DNA of 64,000 nt. Source: Pseudoalteromonas luteoviolacea. GTDB taxonomy: Bacteria > Pseudomonadota > Gammaproteobacteria > Enterobacterales > Alteromonadaceae. Below the pieces are notes generated by a model that was not told the DNA's origin, did no database searches, and saw nothing but the letters and a program-made list of their open reading frames with translations. Location: positions 1,798,001-1,862,000 of the forward strand of contig NZ_MAUJ01000001.1 in assembly GCF_001696455.1 (NCBI RefSeq), written 5' to 3'. Below are positions 34,126 to 43,455 of the stretch, in pieces. Both the position numbers and the translations under genes were made by a program. Numbering within the stretch: position 1 is the first letter of the stretch; each line of letters opens with the position of its first letter.

Positions 34126-34228
34126 CACCGAATATGTGGGACGATATAAAAGTAGGCTATGCAGGGTTATAATTTAGTTTTAATGCGGGGTTTTACTACA
34201 AAATTGCAGACTAACACTTCAAACAACA
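34006..34228. repeat. Direct repeat copy B: tnsA fragment plus Tn7-like right end
   Basis: Second copy of the 223-bp repeat described at 31349-31571. Putative TnsB blocks lie at 34159-34175, 34183-34198 and 34204-34219. The terminus ACAACA at 34223-34228 is about 15 bp from the end of ffs. Confidence 0.9.
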
Positions 34229-34242
34229 AGAAGAGTTTTGGG

Positions 34243-34353
34243 TGGTAGTCTTACCAGCCACATCCCGGCACACAAGTCATCCGCTGTGGCTGCTTCCTTC
34301 CGGACCTGACCAGGTTCACGAACTATTGTTGCGAGAGGACCAATAAGACTACC
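34243..34353 (-). ncRNA. ffs: 4.5S (signal recognition particle) RNA
   Basis: About 111 nt, close to E. coli 4.5S RNA (114 nt). The conserved domain IV core is plain on the minus strand: CCTGGTCAGGTCCGGAAGGA and AGCAGCC, followed by GATGACTTGTGTGCCGGGAT. The two ends are complementary (GGTAGTCTTA at the 5' side, TAAGACTACC at the 3' side) and close the hairpin. The RNA binds Ffh and directs membrane proteins to SecYEG. Its 3' flank is the attachment site of the Tn7-like element. Confidence 0.97.
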
Positions 34354-34381
34354 ATTGAGGGCCTTGTTTGGCGCGGGTTGA

Positions 34382-34410
34382 ATTATGGCGATTTTCTTAC
34401 GGGGATGCAA
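34382..34410 (-). promoter_or_regulatory. Promoter of ffs
   Basis: Minus strand: TTGCAT (34410-34405), 17-bp spacer, CATAAT (34387-34382), then a GC-rich discriminator (CCCGCGCC) typical of stringently controlled stable-RNA promoters. The start should fall near 34375, about 20 nt before the mature RNA. Confidence 0.7.
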
Positions 34411-34417
34411 GCGAAAA

Positions 34418-34468
34418 CTAAAAAAGCTTGCTCGTTTGCTGTTTGTTTAAGCAATGGAGCAAGCTTTT
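34418..34468 (-). terminator. Terminator of the DUF3014 gene
   Basis: Perfect 12-bp stem AAAAGCTTGCTC/GAGCAAGCTTTT (34422-34433 with 34457-34468), followed on the minus strand by six T. It separates the DUF3014 gene from ffs. Confidence 0.9.
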
Positions 34469-34492
34469 GATTAACTGAGTATTAAATTTGTG

Positions 34493-35416
34493 CTAGTTGG
34501 CCAACGCGCGTTGAAATGCCTGTAGGCGTTTCTTGGCTTTTTTCATATTCTCAGGGCCCATACGCAAAAATAGTTTTTGTGCATCTGATAGCTGCTCCCA
34601 CTCTGCGTATGCGTATTTATAAGTCACTGACTCTTGTATTAGTGGCAGGCTAGACTCAGGAATTGGCGTTTCTAGTAATTCACCTAATGCCTCTTGTAAT
34701 GTGTAGTCAAACTCATTGCCGTTGTAACCGATTTCTTCATAGGCTTCGCTGATTAGCGGCTTATACTGCTCGTATAAACGAACTAACTGCGCCGTGCTCA
34801 TTGAGCTAAGCATATTCACATACGGCGTGTAACGCTCAAAGCTATTAGGGTCTGTTACGATAATGTCGTCTTCAATGACCATAAAGTTATCAGCAGGCTT
34901 GCTCACAGGGTAATGCTTTTTAGCAATCTTTCCCTGCGCTAGGTTGTCAATAAAAACCACACTGCGTCTTACCATGTCTTCAGTCACCAAAAGCTCCATT
35001 GCTTGTTTGCTTAGATAGCTTGCAACGCTATCACGAACACTTGTATCACTGTCATCTAAGGTCGGTAATACTGGCTCTACCGGTTCAACGGGGCGAGCTT
35101 CAGGCTGCACTGTCGCTACGGGTTCCTCAATAACAGGCGCTTTAGACTCAGCTCGATCAGTACTCGTATCTGCGACCGTTTCTTCTTGTTGCGATTTAGG
35201 CTCAGTACGGGCCGTATTAACTACCGTTTTAGGGGTTTCTTCAGGCACTACGACATCCTGTCGAAATTTTGTATTCTCTGCTGGTTTACTTTCTTTATTC
35301 GCTAATACAAATACAGCAACAATAATTAATGCAACTGCGGCAATCGCCGCAAGAAGAAGTTGACTGTTAGAAGGCTTTTTATTTGTCCTTGGCTCTGCTG
35401 AACTGTGCTCTGACAT
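34493..35416 (-). CDS. DUF3014-family inner-membrane protein
   Basis: 307 residues: short cytoplasmic N terminus, one membrane helix (LLLAAIAAVALIIVAVFVLA), a Pro/Glu/Val-rich periplasmic linker (VEPVEPVLP), then the conserved DUF3014 domain (LPTLDDSDTSVRDSVASYLS, VFIDNLAQGKIAKKHYPV, YTPYVNMLSSMSTAQLVRLY, EPESSLPLIQESVTYKYAY-like end). The family is found in many gammaproteobacteria and its function is unknown. Upstream of ffs on the same strand. Confidence 0.85.
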   Translation of the reverse strand: MSEHSSAEPRTNKKPSNSQLLLAAIAAVALIIVAVFVLANKESKPAENTKFRQDVVVPEETPKTVVNTARTEPKSQQEETVADTSTDRAESKAPVIEEPVATVQPEARPVEPVEPVLPTLDDSDTSVRDSVASYLSKQAMELLVTEDMVRRSVVFIDNLAQGKIAKKHYPVSKPADNFMVIEDDIIVTDPNSFERYTPYVNMLSSMSTAQLVRLYEQYKPLISEAYEEIGYNGNEFDYTLQEALGELLETPIPESSLPLIQESVTYKYAYAEWEQLSDAQKLFLRMGPENMKKAKKRLQAFQRALAN

Positions 35417-35774
35417 GGAGACTCCGTAAAATTCGCTTAAATAATTTGGCAGCTAAATAATTCTCACTGCACTATGCAATTAAAACACAAACTAAAAGAT
35501 ATCTCATCTGCGTTAACGCGCATTAATGAGAGTTTATCTCAAACTCGCATCTCTTTGCTGACAATTACATGAACATCTGAGCAAACAAGAGCCAAACCAA
35601 CAAATGCATACAAATGAACAACACCTTTTCACACTGTGCTGTATGAGCTTAATAATGTAACTGGCTGATATTTATAAAAGATGCAAAATACACTTTCGTC
35701 TTAAATTGAGTATAGTATAAGTAAGCAGGTTATTTTTTGTTACTGTTTCTGCTTGGCAAATTGAAAGGACGTGT
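35417..35774. other. Divergent intergenic region
   Basis: 358 bp between the DUF3014 gene (minus) and the patatin gene (plus). AT-rich, with TATAGTATAAG near 35710-35720 as a possible -10 for the patatin gene. No gene or hairpin seen. Confidence 0.5.
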
Positions 35775-36920
35775 ATGAATAAGGCGCAGAGTAAAATTGG
35801 CCAGCCACACATCGCTCTCCTATTGACTGGTGGTGGTGCTAGGGCCGCATATCAAGTGGGCGTGCTCAAAGCTATTGCACATAGCTTGCCACGTAGCGCA
35901 CCGCTTCCTTTTAAAATTATAAATGGTACGTCTGCTGGCGCTATCAACTCGACTGGCCTTGCTTGCTACTCGTCTAATATGCATTTAGCGATAAGAAAAA
36001 TAGAATGGATTTGGAAGAGCTTTCACACCGACATGGTATATAAAAGTTCACTGCTTGGTGCATTCGGACACTTATTTAACAATGTGATGCGCAGCTTCCA
36101 AGCGGATTATATTAATCACCCACCAGCAAGCCTTTTAGACAATACCCCACTGCGTCACCTGCTCGAAGACGTATTGGATTTGGCCCGTATTGACCGCAAT
36201 ATACATCGTGGATTTTTAGATGCGCTGTCTGTAACGGTTTCAAGTTACTCAAGCGGCAAATCAGTGGCTTTTTATCAAGCCAAAGACGCAAAGCCATGGC
36301 AACGCGCAAAGCGAGAGGGCGTGCAAACACACCTAACGCTCGACCACTTAATGGCCTCCAGTGCCATTCCGATGGTATTCCCTAGTGTGCGCGTAAAGCA
36401 CAATTACTATGGCGATGGCTCAATTCACCAACTTTCTCCGCTCAGCCCATCTATTCATTTAGGTGCCAGTAAAATATTTATTATTGGTGTCGAGCAGCCT
36501 AAAGCGCATACACCATTGGGCTACGAGGCACATTTTCCCGGTATGTCAGTGGTGGCAGGCCACCTTTTGGACAGTATTTTTAGTGACACTTTGCAGTCTG
36601 ATCTTGAGCGGCTCGAACGCGTAAACCGGACTGTCAGCCTATTACCCGCACGAGAAAAACATAAAGAATTGAAAAGAGTTGATACCTTGGTGGTTAACCC
36701 ATCGATGAATTTTAATGAGCTGGCTCTCGACTTTTATGATGACTTACCCATTGCCGTCAAATTATTGCTACGCTCGATTGGGGTGAAAAAGCACTCTCAG
36801 TCCAGTTTAACCAGTTACCTACTTTTTGAGAAAAGTTACACACAAGAGCTTATTAACATAGGTTATGAAGACGGATTGGCTAGACTCGACGAAATTCGGG
36901 CGTTTTTAGAACTCGATTAA
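35775..36920 (+). CDS. Patatin-like phospholipase
   Basis: 381 residues. All three patatin signatures are present: oxyanion loop GGGARAAYQVGV (19-30), nucleophile GTSAG with Ser53 (51-55), and the DGS dyad residue Asp214 in YYGDGSIHQLSPL. There is no signal peptide, so it is an intracellular or effector-type lipase rather than an outer-membrane one. The C-terminal part (ELALDFYDDLPIAVKLLLRS) is shared by a subgroup found in marine gammaproteobacteria. AAGGACG precedes the ATG. It converges with the broken antiporter gene, overlapping its end by four bases. Confidence 0.88.
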   Translation: MNKAQSKIGQPHIALLLTGGGARAAYQVGVLKAIAHSLPRSAPLPFKIINGTSAGAINSTGLACYSSNMHLAIRKIEWIWKSFHTDMVYKSSLLGAFGHLFNNVMRSFQADYINHPPASLLDNTPLRHLLEDVLDLARIDRNIHRGFLDALSVTVSSYSSGKSVAFYQAKDAKPWQRAKREGVQTHLTLDHLMASSAIPMVFPSVRVKHNYYGDGSIHQLSPLSPSIHLGASKIFIIGVEQPKAHTPLGYEAHFPGMSVVAGHLLDSIFSDTLQSDLERLERVNRTVSLLPAREKHKELKRVDTLVVNPSMNFNELALDFYDDLPIAVKLLLRSIGVKKHSQSSLTSYLLFEKSYTQELINIGYEDGLARLDEIRAFLELD

Positions 36921-38964
36921 GGTAAACCATCTAGGATAAATTGCTCTGCTCGCTCTACTCTGCGCGGTTTGCCTTTTAGCAGTAAGACATCACTTGCCAT
37001 CAACATGATGTCTTCGTCTGGCATGGAAATCTCAGTACCATCTCTTCTTAATGCTTTTACTACCACCTTGTGCCGCACAAGTTGCAGCTCCGAAATCGTT
37101 TTGTTTACCGCATAAGCTTCCTCTGGTAACGCAATTGCATGTAAATATTCCAAACGATCAGACACAAAGCTTGACTGACTATTGCCATACTCGTGCAACT
37201 CATGGCTGTTTCCCGTGAAAAACCCATGCAAGTACTCATAGCGATTTTGCCTTTCTTTACTGACCCGTTTAAAAATACGCCTCATAGGTACACCTGACAT
37301 ATATAAAACATGTGATACAAGCATCAAGCTCGCCTCAAGAGACTCTGGCACCACTTCGGTCACACCCAGCTGTTTTAAATCTTCCAAATGCGTATCATCT
37401 TGCATGCGCACCAAGATTTTTACTTCTGGGGCAAAATGTTTTATCGCGTCTATCACGATTTGGCTTTGTTCAAAGTCATCCATTGTCACAATCACTAACC
37501 GCGCTTTACTTACACATGCTGACTTCAAAATGGCTTTTTGTGCTGCATGACCAAATATCACAGGCTCCCCTGCCGTTTGTGCCTCTTGCACAATAATTGG
37601 GTTACGTTCAATGGCAATGTAGGGGATTGCTTCAGGTTTTAAAAATCGGGCAATCGTTTGCCCACCCGCGCATAGCCAAAAATCACCACATGATCTTTTA
37701 TCGTGGGATCTTTAAACCCAGAGTTCGACATGTCAGATTTGTGTTCAGTGTCTAACTTAAATAGCTCTAGTAAGCGATCTGTTTGACCAATTAAATAGGG
37801 GGTTAAAGCCATGGAGATGACGCCTAATGCCAGTAAAAACGACGCAACATTCGGCTCAAGTAGGTGGTGTTTTCCTGCCAGTGCCACCAGCACAAAGCCA
37901 AACTCCCCCATTTGCCATAACATCACACCCGAGGCAAACGCATCTTTTTTCCGCTCCCCCATCAGTTGGGCACTAACATACACAATGGCCAGTTTGGTCA
38001 CCAGCAGTAGCGCCATAGCCCCTAAAATATAGAAAAATGAATTGATCACATAGCCGACATCCAACTGCATACCCACTGTCACAAAGAATAGGCCCATCAA
38101 AATATCTCTAAATGGCCTAATCTCTGCTTCCAGTTGATGACGATATTGGCTTTCACCCAACATCATACCGGCTAAAAACGCCCCTAATGCCATAGACAAT
38201 CCAAAGGCATACGTGAGTGCCCCAGCACACAAAGCAACAACCAAGGTGGTTAACACAAAAAGCTCGTCAGTTCTTGCCAGCGCGACCTCATTAAATACTT
38301 TAGGGAGTACCCATTTCCCGATTGCCCACAACAGCATACACACAAAAGCGCCTTTTGCGAGGGCCAGTACCAACGCCCCAACCAACACTTGATTGTCCGT
38401 CTGTGCCATCAAAGGGAACACAATAAGCATAGGTACTACGGCAATGTCTTGAAACAACAACACCCCAACAGCAAGCTGCCCCTTGCGAAGATTCAACATG
38501 CCATTTTCTTTCATAATCTTGACGACGACTGCGGTTGATGAAAGCGCAACAATGCATGCAATGATCAATGACTCAGACCACGCAAGGCCCACTTTGAATA
38601 AAATAACCGTAACTAAAAAAATTGAGAGAATAACTTGTGTACTACCCAGTCCGAAAACCACACTGCGCATGGCCATGAGCTTTGGAATAGAGAATTCCAA
38701 ACCAAGGCTAAACAATAGAAATACAATTCCCAACTCCGCTATCAAATGTATCTCATGACTGTTGTCCATCCACCCGTAACCACTGGCAACTAAGCCTGTG
38801 AGTAAATAGGCTAAAATAGGTGGCAAACCTACGCGTTTAAAGGACCAAACAAGTAAAACCGCACACAAAAGCAGTGCGACAAAACCTGCAAAGTGACCAT
38901 GTAAAGCATTTACAATTGCAATGAGTACTTTTTCTGAAAAAAGCCCGGCAAAATTTTGCTGCAA
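36917..38964 (-). pseudogene. Kef-type K+/H+ antiporter (CPA2 family), frameshifted
   Basis: Codons from 38964 (TTG, AGGAGG upstream) give a 12-helix CPA2 transporter domain (PPILAYLLTGLVASG, GLEFSIPKL, ALSSTAVVVKIM, GALTYAFGLSMALGAFLAGM) and run into an RCK/TrkA-N domain at DHVVIFGYARVG, then hit a stop at 37639. One base later frame the text continues correctly: QTIARFLKPEAIPYIAIERN, then IVQEAQTAGEPVIFGHA and on to a TrkA-C end (VLLLKGKPRRVERAEQFIL) at 36917. A single missing G in the GTGGG run near 37658 explains it. Intact length would be about 682 residues. Real inactivation or a sequencing error. Confidence 0.85.
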
Positions 38965-39109
38965 ATGGCCTCCTAGGTGTCAAAGATTCGTTATAGATGA
39001 TTTTTCACTCAATTTAACTATAGCAAGCAACTGTTTTTCAGCCAGTTTAATTTATTGGCATGAAACTAGCTTATCTGTTTGGGAATGTTGTAATTAGGGG
39101 AATTACCAA

Positions 39110-40006
39110 ATGGAAAATGTCCATATTTTGGCGCAACGAACGCCTTCGCGCGGTGACTACATACCGTTCGCGACGGACCAATATGTTTCACAAGCGCCAG
39201 AACAACCCAGTACGCTCGTCGAAAAGCTGCAAACCACATTAGAGGTGAACGGCATTTTAGATATTTTTGCAGGTTACGTTAAACGCATTACAGACTTAGC
39301 AGGGCTCCAGTTTCACTCGAGCCAAGGGTTATTTCAAATGCATCAAAGCGATAACCAGCTTAAACCTTATACGTTCGATTTAGAACTGAACGGGCATCAT
39401 CTAGGGCAACTCGTGTACTTTAGTAAATATAGCTTAAGTGGGACTATAAGAGCACGACTGATGCAGCTACATACTTGCTTGCTGTATCCGCTCAGGAATG
39501 CGTTGATGTATCATCGCGTGCTGCAACTCGCTACCAAAGATACACTAACGGGCCTGTACAATAGAAGTCAGTTTAATGAGTATTTGGATACTAAGCTTGA
39601 GCGCAGCCGCCGCCATCACCGTAACTTCAGTTTAATGCTGCTGGACTTAGATAATTTCAAACAAGTCAACGACAAGTATGGTCATAAAAAAGGCGACGAA
39701 GTGCTCATCGAGTTTGCCAACATTTTAACGTCAAGTATTCGAGCAACCGACGCGGTGTTTAGATTTGGTGGCGATGAATTCGCTGTGCTTATTGATGACC
39801 CAGCATTTACCACCAACAAAGTAATTGCAGAGCGCATTATGGACAGAGTCAATGGGTGCAACCTACTGGCCAAACACGAAGTAACAACCAGTATTGGGTT
39901 TACGCTTGCATCGAGCCAAGATTGCTCAAACGAAATATTCGCCAGAGCCGATGGTGGGCTATACAAAGCCAAAGAAGCGGGAAGGAATTGTGCACGCGCA
40001 GTGTAA
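39110..40006 (+). CDS. Soluble diguanylate cyclase (GGDEF)
   Basis: 298 residues without membrane segment. The N-terminal 140 residues are a sensor region of unknown type (helical, with VKRITDLAGLQFHS). The GGDEF domain starts at DTLTGLYNRSQF; the catalytic motif FGGDEF is at 219-224 and the inhibitory I-site RATD at 211-214, five residues before it, so the enzyme should be active and product-inhibited. It is divergent from the broken antiporter gene. Confidence 0.9.
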   Translation: MENVHILAQRTPSRGDYIPFATDQYVSQAPEQPSTLVEKLQTTLEVNGILDIFAGYVKRITDLAGLQFHSSQGLFQMHQSDNQLKPYTFDLELNGHHLGQLVYFSKYSLSGTIRARLMQLHTCLLYPLRNALMYHRVLQLATKDTLTGLYNRSQFNEYLDTKLERSRRHHRNFSLMLLDLDNFKQVNDKYGHKKGDEVLIEFANILTSSIRATDAVFRFGGDEFAVLIDDPAFTTNKVIAERIMDRVNGCNLLAKHEVTTSIGFTLASSQDCSNEIFARADGGLYKAKEAGRNCARAV

Positions 40007-40015
40007 TCAACTCAT

Positions 40016-40047
40016 TGGTACTTACCATCCCCTAATGGTAAGTACCA
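40016..40047. terminator. Hairpin between convergent genes
   Basis: Perfect 13-bp stem (40016-40028 with 40035-40047), six-base loop, between the GGDEF gene and the small membrane protein gene. No T-tract on either side, so termination is plausible but not certain. Confidence 0.5.
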
Positions 40048-40053
40048 CCATGA

Positions 40054-40389
40054 TTAACGGTTTTTAATTTTAAACAACCACAGTAATATGGCAAAACCGC
40101 AAAAAAAGCCGTTAATCACCCACCCTAACGCCCAAAAATCGGGCAAATCACTAAATAAAATTGAAAGCATGGGGGCAGCCAATCCTAGGATGAAATAGTA
40201 CCCGCCTTTGCCATGCCAATACGCCAACAGCAACGCAGCAGACAGCGCACCAACACTTAGCGCTAGTAGTACATTAGTAATGTGGAAGGCCGAGACCAAG
40301 GCCAAAATGACAAACCCAGTACAACATATCGCAATTGCGACAGGCGCCTTACGAGCCAAAGAGAGGCTAATCGTTTTATTTTCTTGCAT
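40054..40389 (-). CDS. Small membrane protein, unknown
   Basis: 111 residues, four likely membrane helices (AIAICCTGFVILALVSAF, VLLALSVGALSAALLLAYW, YYFILGLAAPMLSILF, WVINGFFCGFAILLWLF). No family recognised. It overlaps the end of tilS by 14 bases on the same strand, so it is translated from the tilS transcript. Confidence 0.6.
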   Translation of the reverse strand: MQENKTISLSLARKAPVAIAICCTGFVILALVSAFHITNVLLALSVGALSAALLLAYWHGKGGYYFILGLAAPMLSILFSDLPDFWALGWVINGFFCGFAILLWLFKIKNR

Positions 40390-41701
40390 TTACTTCTTTC
40401 CAGAATATTCCCTGCTCACTCGCATAATCTTCATTTACAAAGTAACCCACAGCTGCAACTAACGTGTCGTCATAATAAATCAAAGGCACTCGCGTTCGTT
40501 CCCATGTGGGCACGTTTAAGTCTTTCAACCAATGTTTAACCGTATTTCTACCTGGCTTGCCAAGAGGTTTAACCTTATCACTCAAACACGCAAACCTAAG
40601 TGAGACAGTTTCAGTTGGCTGCGGCCTTCGTATGCCTTTTCCTTCGCATACAATAAGCTTAGTGTCACAACAAATCGACACAGGGCCATTGAGACTCAGC
40701 TCTTTAACGTCGAGCATGGGTGATAAGTTATTGTCAACCCAATAGAGCTTCCCTTGATAAAGCTTGACGCTGCCTTTCGTCAATTGGATAGTCACTTGTG
40801 CATCAACTCGGGCACCCAAGGACTGTCGTAAAATTTGCTCTAGCTGCTTTTTAGAGGGCATGCTCTCATTATGTTTCGCAAGCCATGTACGTACCACATT
40901 GCTTTGCCTCAAAGCAGACAGTTTTCCCAGCTCCATCACAACTAAACACTTATCATGTAGACAAAGCGCCAGATCGCTCTCTGATAACTCGTCTATTAAT
41001 GCTTGTTGAGCTTGCAGTATCGAAATAGACCTCATCACACTCGGTACAAACCCTTTAAACCGCCCTTTCAGAAGGGGCAATACTTGGTTGCGTAGAAAGT
41101 TTCGGTCAAACACGTTGCTGCGATTTGACTCATCCTCAATATGTTGCAATCCAAAAGTTTGCGAAAATGCCTCTATTTCTTGGCGCTCTACATGGATTAA
41201 TGGCCTCAAACAGTGACGACCGCTTGACAAAGTAGTAGACACTCTCATTGCACCCAGACCCTGTAACCCCGATCCTCTTTTGAGACGAATAAAAAACGTC
41301 TCCACCTGATCATCTGCATGTTGACCGAGTAATAGCGTAGAACCGCACAAAGCGTGCTTATCCAGTGCTAGGTAGCGAGCTTCTCTTGCTTGCGCTTCCA
41401 AGCTGGTTCGCGGTTTGGCTTGGATTGTCACCTGCGCAGCGTTAAACATGATTGATAGTTTTTGGCAGAGTTGTTCGCAAAAGTGTTGCCAATGTAATGC
41501 GTTTTCAGACAATCCATGGTTCACATACACCGCTTTTACAGGGAGGTCACCGTGTTGAGTCGCATAACGATGGCACAGATAAAGCAGCACAACTGAGTCG
41601 ACACCACCAGACAACGCCACCGTAAAGCCTTTATGTAAACGACCACCACAGTGTTGTTCAATCATTGCTGTAAACTGTTTGTAAACGCTTGTGCGTTCCA
41701 T
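40376..41701 (-). CDS. tilS: tRNA(Ile)-lysidine synthetase
   Basis: 441 residues. The N-terminal PP-loop ATP pyrophosphatase motif SGGVDSVVLLYLC and the GQHADDQVETFFIRLKRGSG segment are diagnostic. The enzyme attaches lysine to C34 of the CAU-anticodon tRNA-Ile so that it reads AUA. The C-terminal TilS domains (KVKPLGKPGRNTVKHWLKD, PLIYYDDTLVAAVGYFVNE) are present. In most relatives tilS follows accA on the same strand; here accA is inverted (see findings). GGAAAGGT precedes the ATG. Confidence 0.95.
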   Translation of the reverse strand: MERTSVYKQFTAMIEQHCGGRLHKGFTVALSGGVDSVVLLYLCHRYATQHGDLPVKAVYVNHGLSENALHWQHFCEQLCQKLSIMFNAAQVTIQAKPRTSLEAQAREARYLALDKHALCGSTLLLGQHADDQVETFFIRLKRGSGLQGLGAMRVSTTLSSGRHCLRPLIHVERQEIEAFSQTFGLQHIEDESNRSNVFDRNFLRNQVLPLLKGRFKGFVPSVMRSISILQAQQALIDELSESDLALCLHDKCLVVMELGKLSALRQSNVVRTWLAKHNESMPSKKQLEQILRQSLGARVDAQVTIQLTKGSVKLYQGKLYWVDNNLSPMLDVKELSLNGPVSICCDTKLIVCEGKGIRRPQPTETVSLRFACLSDKVKPLGKPGRNTVKHWLKDLNVPTWERTRVPLIYYDDTLVAAVGYFVNEDYASEQGIFWKEVNARK

Positions 41702-42412
41702 ACCTTTCCCCGATTAAAATCCAGTGGCGTTATACCCTATCAAGCAAGATTTGCAAAGCGCCATACCATAATAATGTTTGCATTTTGAACTAGCGCATAC
41801 TCTGTAAAATTAAATTGTGAAAATTGCGCTTTCTATGAGCAGAGTATATTGTCGTGCCTTTGTGTTCTACAATCGTTATCGTTGTATTTTAAAAGATGAT
41901 TGATCGATTTTGTGAGTGACTTTGAAGATATTAGAGAATCCTCTGAATTAAACAGACAGGTCAACGTCTTGATGTTCACTTGCCATTTATTTTTAGTGAC
42001 CGAAATTATCATTATTTACCAAAACAAAACAAACCCGAAATTAATTGACATCTGCGTCAAAATTTAGGTAAATCGCTACTTATGTATAAAAAGTCGCATT
42101 ATCTTGCTGGTCTGTTTTCAAGATGCAGCTTGGGGCAGTATAATGCGAAGAAAATTGTATGTGATGACAGAGAATTAGCCTTCACGAAGAAAAAACAGTT
42201 ATAAGATGAAGAGAGAACTTGTATCTAAAGTTCGCGAACTTCTTCAAAAACTGAGTTAAACAGGCAATATTGACATTTAGTTGGGACTGCTTTTAGCAAA
42301 ACAGGCTATGCTATTAAAGACGTTGCAGATGACTGAGTCTTGGCATTTTTAATCTGTATTCTCTACATTAGACCGAGACAAACTTTAAAAAAATTATCAG
42401 ATAGGTTAGAAA
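41702..42412. other. 711-bp stretch before accA
   Basis: Lies between divergent tilS and accA. Two short plus-strand frames occur: 41912-42067 (GTG start, 51 codons, SDFEDIRESSELNRQVNVL...) and 42082-42204 (ATG, MYKKSHYLAGLFSRCSLGQY..., 40 codons) followed at once by a 17-codon frame MKRELVSKVRELLQKLS. None has a good ribosome-binding site, and I cannot tell real small proteins from remnants. TTGACA at 42270-42275 could be a -35 for accA but no good -10 follows at the right distance. Confidence 0.4.
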
Positions 42413-43372
42413 ATGAGCTTAAACTATTTAGAATTTGAACTTCCAGTAGCTGAATTAGAGCAAAAAATAAAAGAGCTACAAGCTGTTAGTCGCTCAGGTT
42501 CTTTGGACCTAAGTCTGGAAGATGAAATCAGTAAGCTAAAAGAGAAAAGTGTGCAGCTTACTGAAAAAATTTACTCAGAACTAAACCCGTGGCAGTTACT
42601 ACAACTGGCACGTCACCCTATGCGTCCGCATGCGAGTGACTACATCAAGCGCATTTTTACAGAATTCGATGAGTTTGCAGGCGACCGCGCATTTGCGAAC
42701 GATCCAGCTATCATTGGTGGTACAGCACGACTAGATGGCAAGCCAGTGATGGTTATCGGCCAAGAAAAAGGCCGTGACACAGCAGAAAAAATTAAACGTA
42801 ACTTTGGTATGCCAAGACCTGAAGGTTACCGTAAAGCAAAACGCTTAATGGAAATGGCTGAACGCTTCAAGATGCCGATCATTACTCTAATTGACACACA
42901 AGGTGCCTATCCGGGTATCGGCGCTGAAGAGCGCGGTCAAAGTGAAGCGATTGCAATGAACTTAAAAGTAATGGCGTCATTAAAAGTACCTACAATCTGT
43001 ACCGTAATTGGTGAAGGTGGTTCAGGTGGCGCATTGGCAATCGGTGTTGGTGACCGTGTAAACATGCTTCGTTACAGCACATACTCTGTAATCACACCTG
43101 AAGGTTGTGCATCAATCCTTTGGAAGAGCGCAGAAAAAGCACCACTTGCAGCTGAAGCCATGGGTGTATCTGCACAGCGTATCAAAGATAACAACCTTAT
43201 TAATGAAATCGTGCCAGAGCCACTGGGTGGCGCACACCGTAACTATGATGCAGCTGCCAGTAGCCTCAAGTCTCAGATCCTAAAAGATCTGTCTGATCTC
43301 TCTGCGCTAAGCCAAGAAGAAATGCTAGAGCAAAGATATCAGCGCCTAATGTCGTTCGGCTACTGTAACTAA
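42413..43372 (+). CDS. accA: Acetyl-CoA carboxylase carboxyltransferase subunit alpha
   Basis: 319 residues, normal length. [20 protein letters not shown] at the start, [57 protein letters not shown] and [20 protein letters not shown] are the family hallmarks, the last forming the acetyl-CoA/biotin pocket. With AccD it transfers carboxyl from biotin to acetyl-CoA, the first step of fatty acid synthesis. Unusually it lies on the plus strand, convergent with dnaE, with a 711-bp leader region. A bidirectional terminator follows. Confidence 0.97.
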   Translation: MSLNYLEFELPVAELEQKIKELQAVSRSGSLDLSLEDEISKLKEKSVQLTEKIYSELNPWQLLQLARHPMRPHASDYIKRIFTEFDEFAGDRAFANDPAIIGGTARLDGKPVMVIGQEKGRDTAEKIKRNFGMPRPEGYRKAKRLMEMAERFKMPIITLIDTQGAYPGIGAEERGQSEAIAMNLKVMASLKVPTICTVIGEGGSGGALAIGVGDRVNMLRYSTYSVITPEGCASILWKSAEKAPLAAEAMGVSAQRIKDNNLINEIVPEPLGGAHRNYDAAASSLKSQILKDLSDLSALSQEEMLEQRYQRLMSFGYCN

Positions 43373-43387
43373 GCCGTACCAGATACG

Positions 43388-43422
43388 AAAAAGGCCACCA
43401 AGTGCAGCTTGGTGGCCTTTTT
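43388..43422. terminator. Bidirectional terminator between accA and dnaE
   Basis: 15-bp perfect stem (43388-43402 with 43408-43422), five-base loop, with A-run and T-run flanks (AAAAAGGCC...GGCCTTTTT). It serves both accA (plus) and dnaE (minus). Confidence 0.92.
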
Positions 43423-43455
43423 GTTTGCGTTTAGCCTAACGGCCAAACAGCGTAA

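Larger units (their letters stand above)
31580..34228. mobile_element. Decayed Tn7-like element carrying an integron-type cassette array, at ffs
   Basis: About 2.65 kb bounded by a putative TGT... left end at 31580 and an ...ACA right end at 34228 that lies about 15 bp from the 3' end of the 4.5S RNA gene. Inside are four plus-strand cassettes each followed by an attC-like site, and a 5' fragment of tnsA. It abuts a second, nearly identical right end (31349-31571) belonging to an older neighbour insertion. Fixed insertion next to ffs is known for Tn7-like elements, including I-F3 types. No matching 5-bp target duplication is visible at the proposed ends, so boundaries are tentative. Confidence 0.6.

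Noticed and set aside
30700..34400. CRISPR array or cas genes expected for an I-F3 type element
   Set aside because: I found no evenly spaced repeat of about 28 bp and no Cas6, Cas7, Cas5/8 or TniQ-like protein. The link to I-F3 rests only on tnsA style and the ffs site.
34219..34410. 63-codon minus-strand frame across ffs
   Set aside because: It is simply the 4.5S RNA gene read as protein; RNA signature and promoter explain the region.
36917..37591. Separate TrkA/KefF-like regulator gene starting at 37591
   Set aside because: The frame runs upstream without stops into the RCK domain of the antiporter and lacks a ribosome-binding site, so it is the second half of a frameshifted gene.
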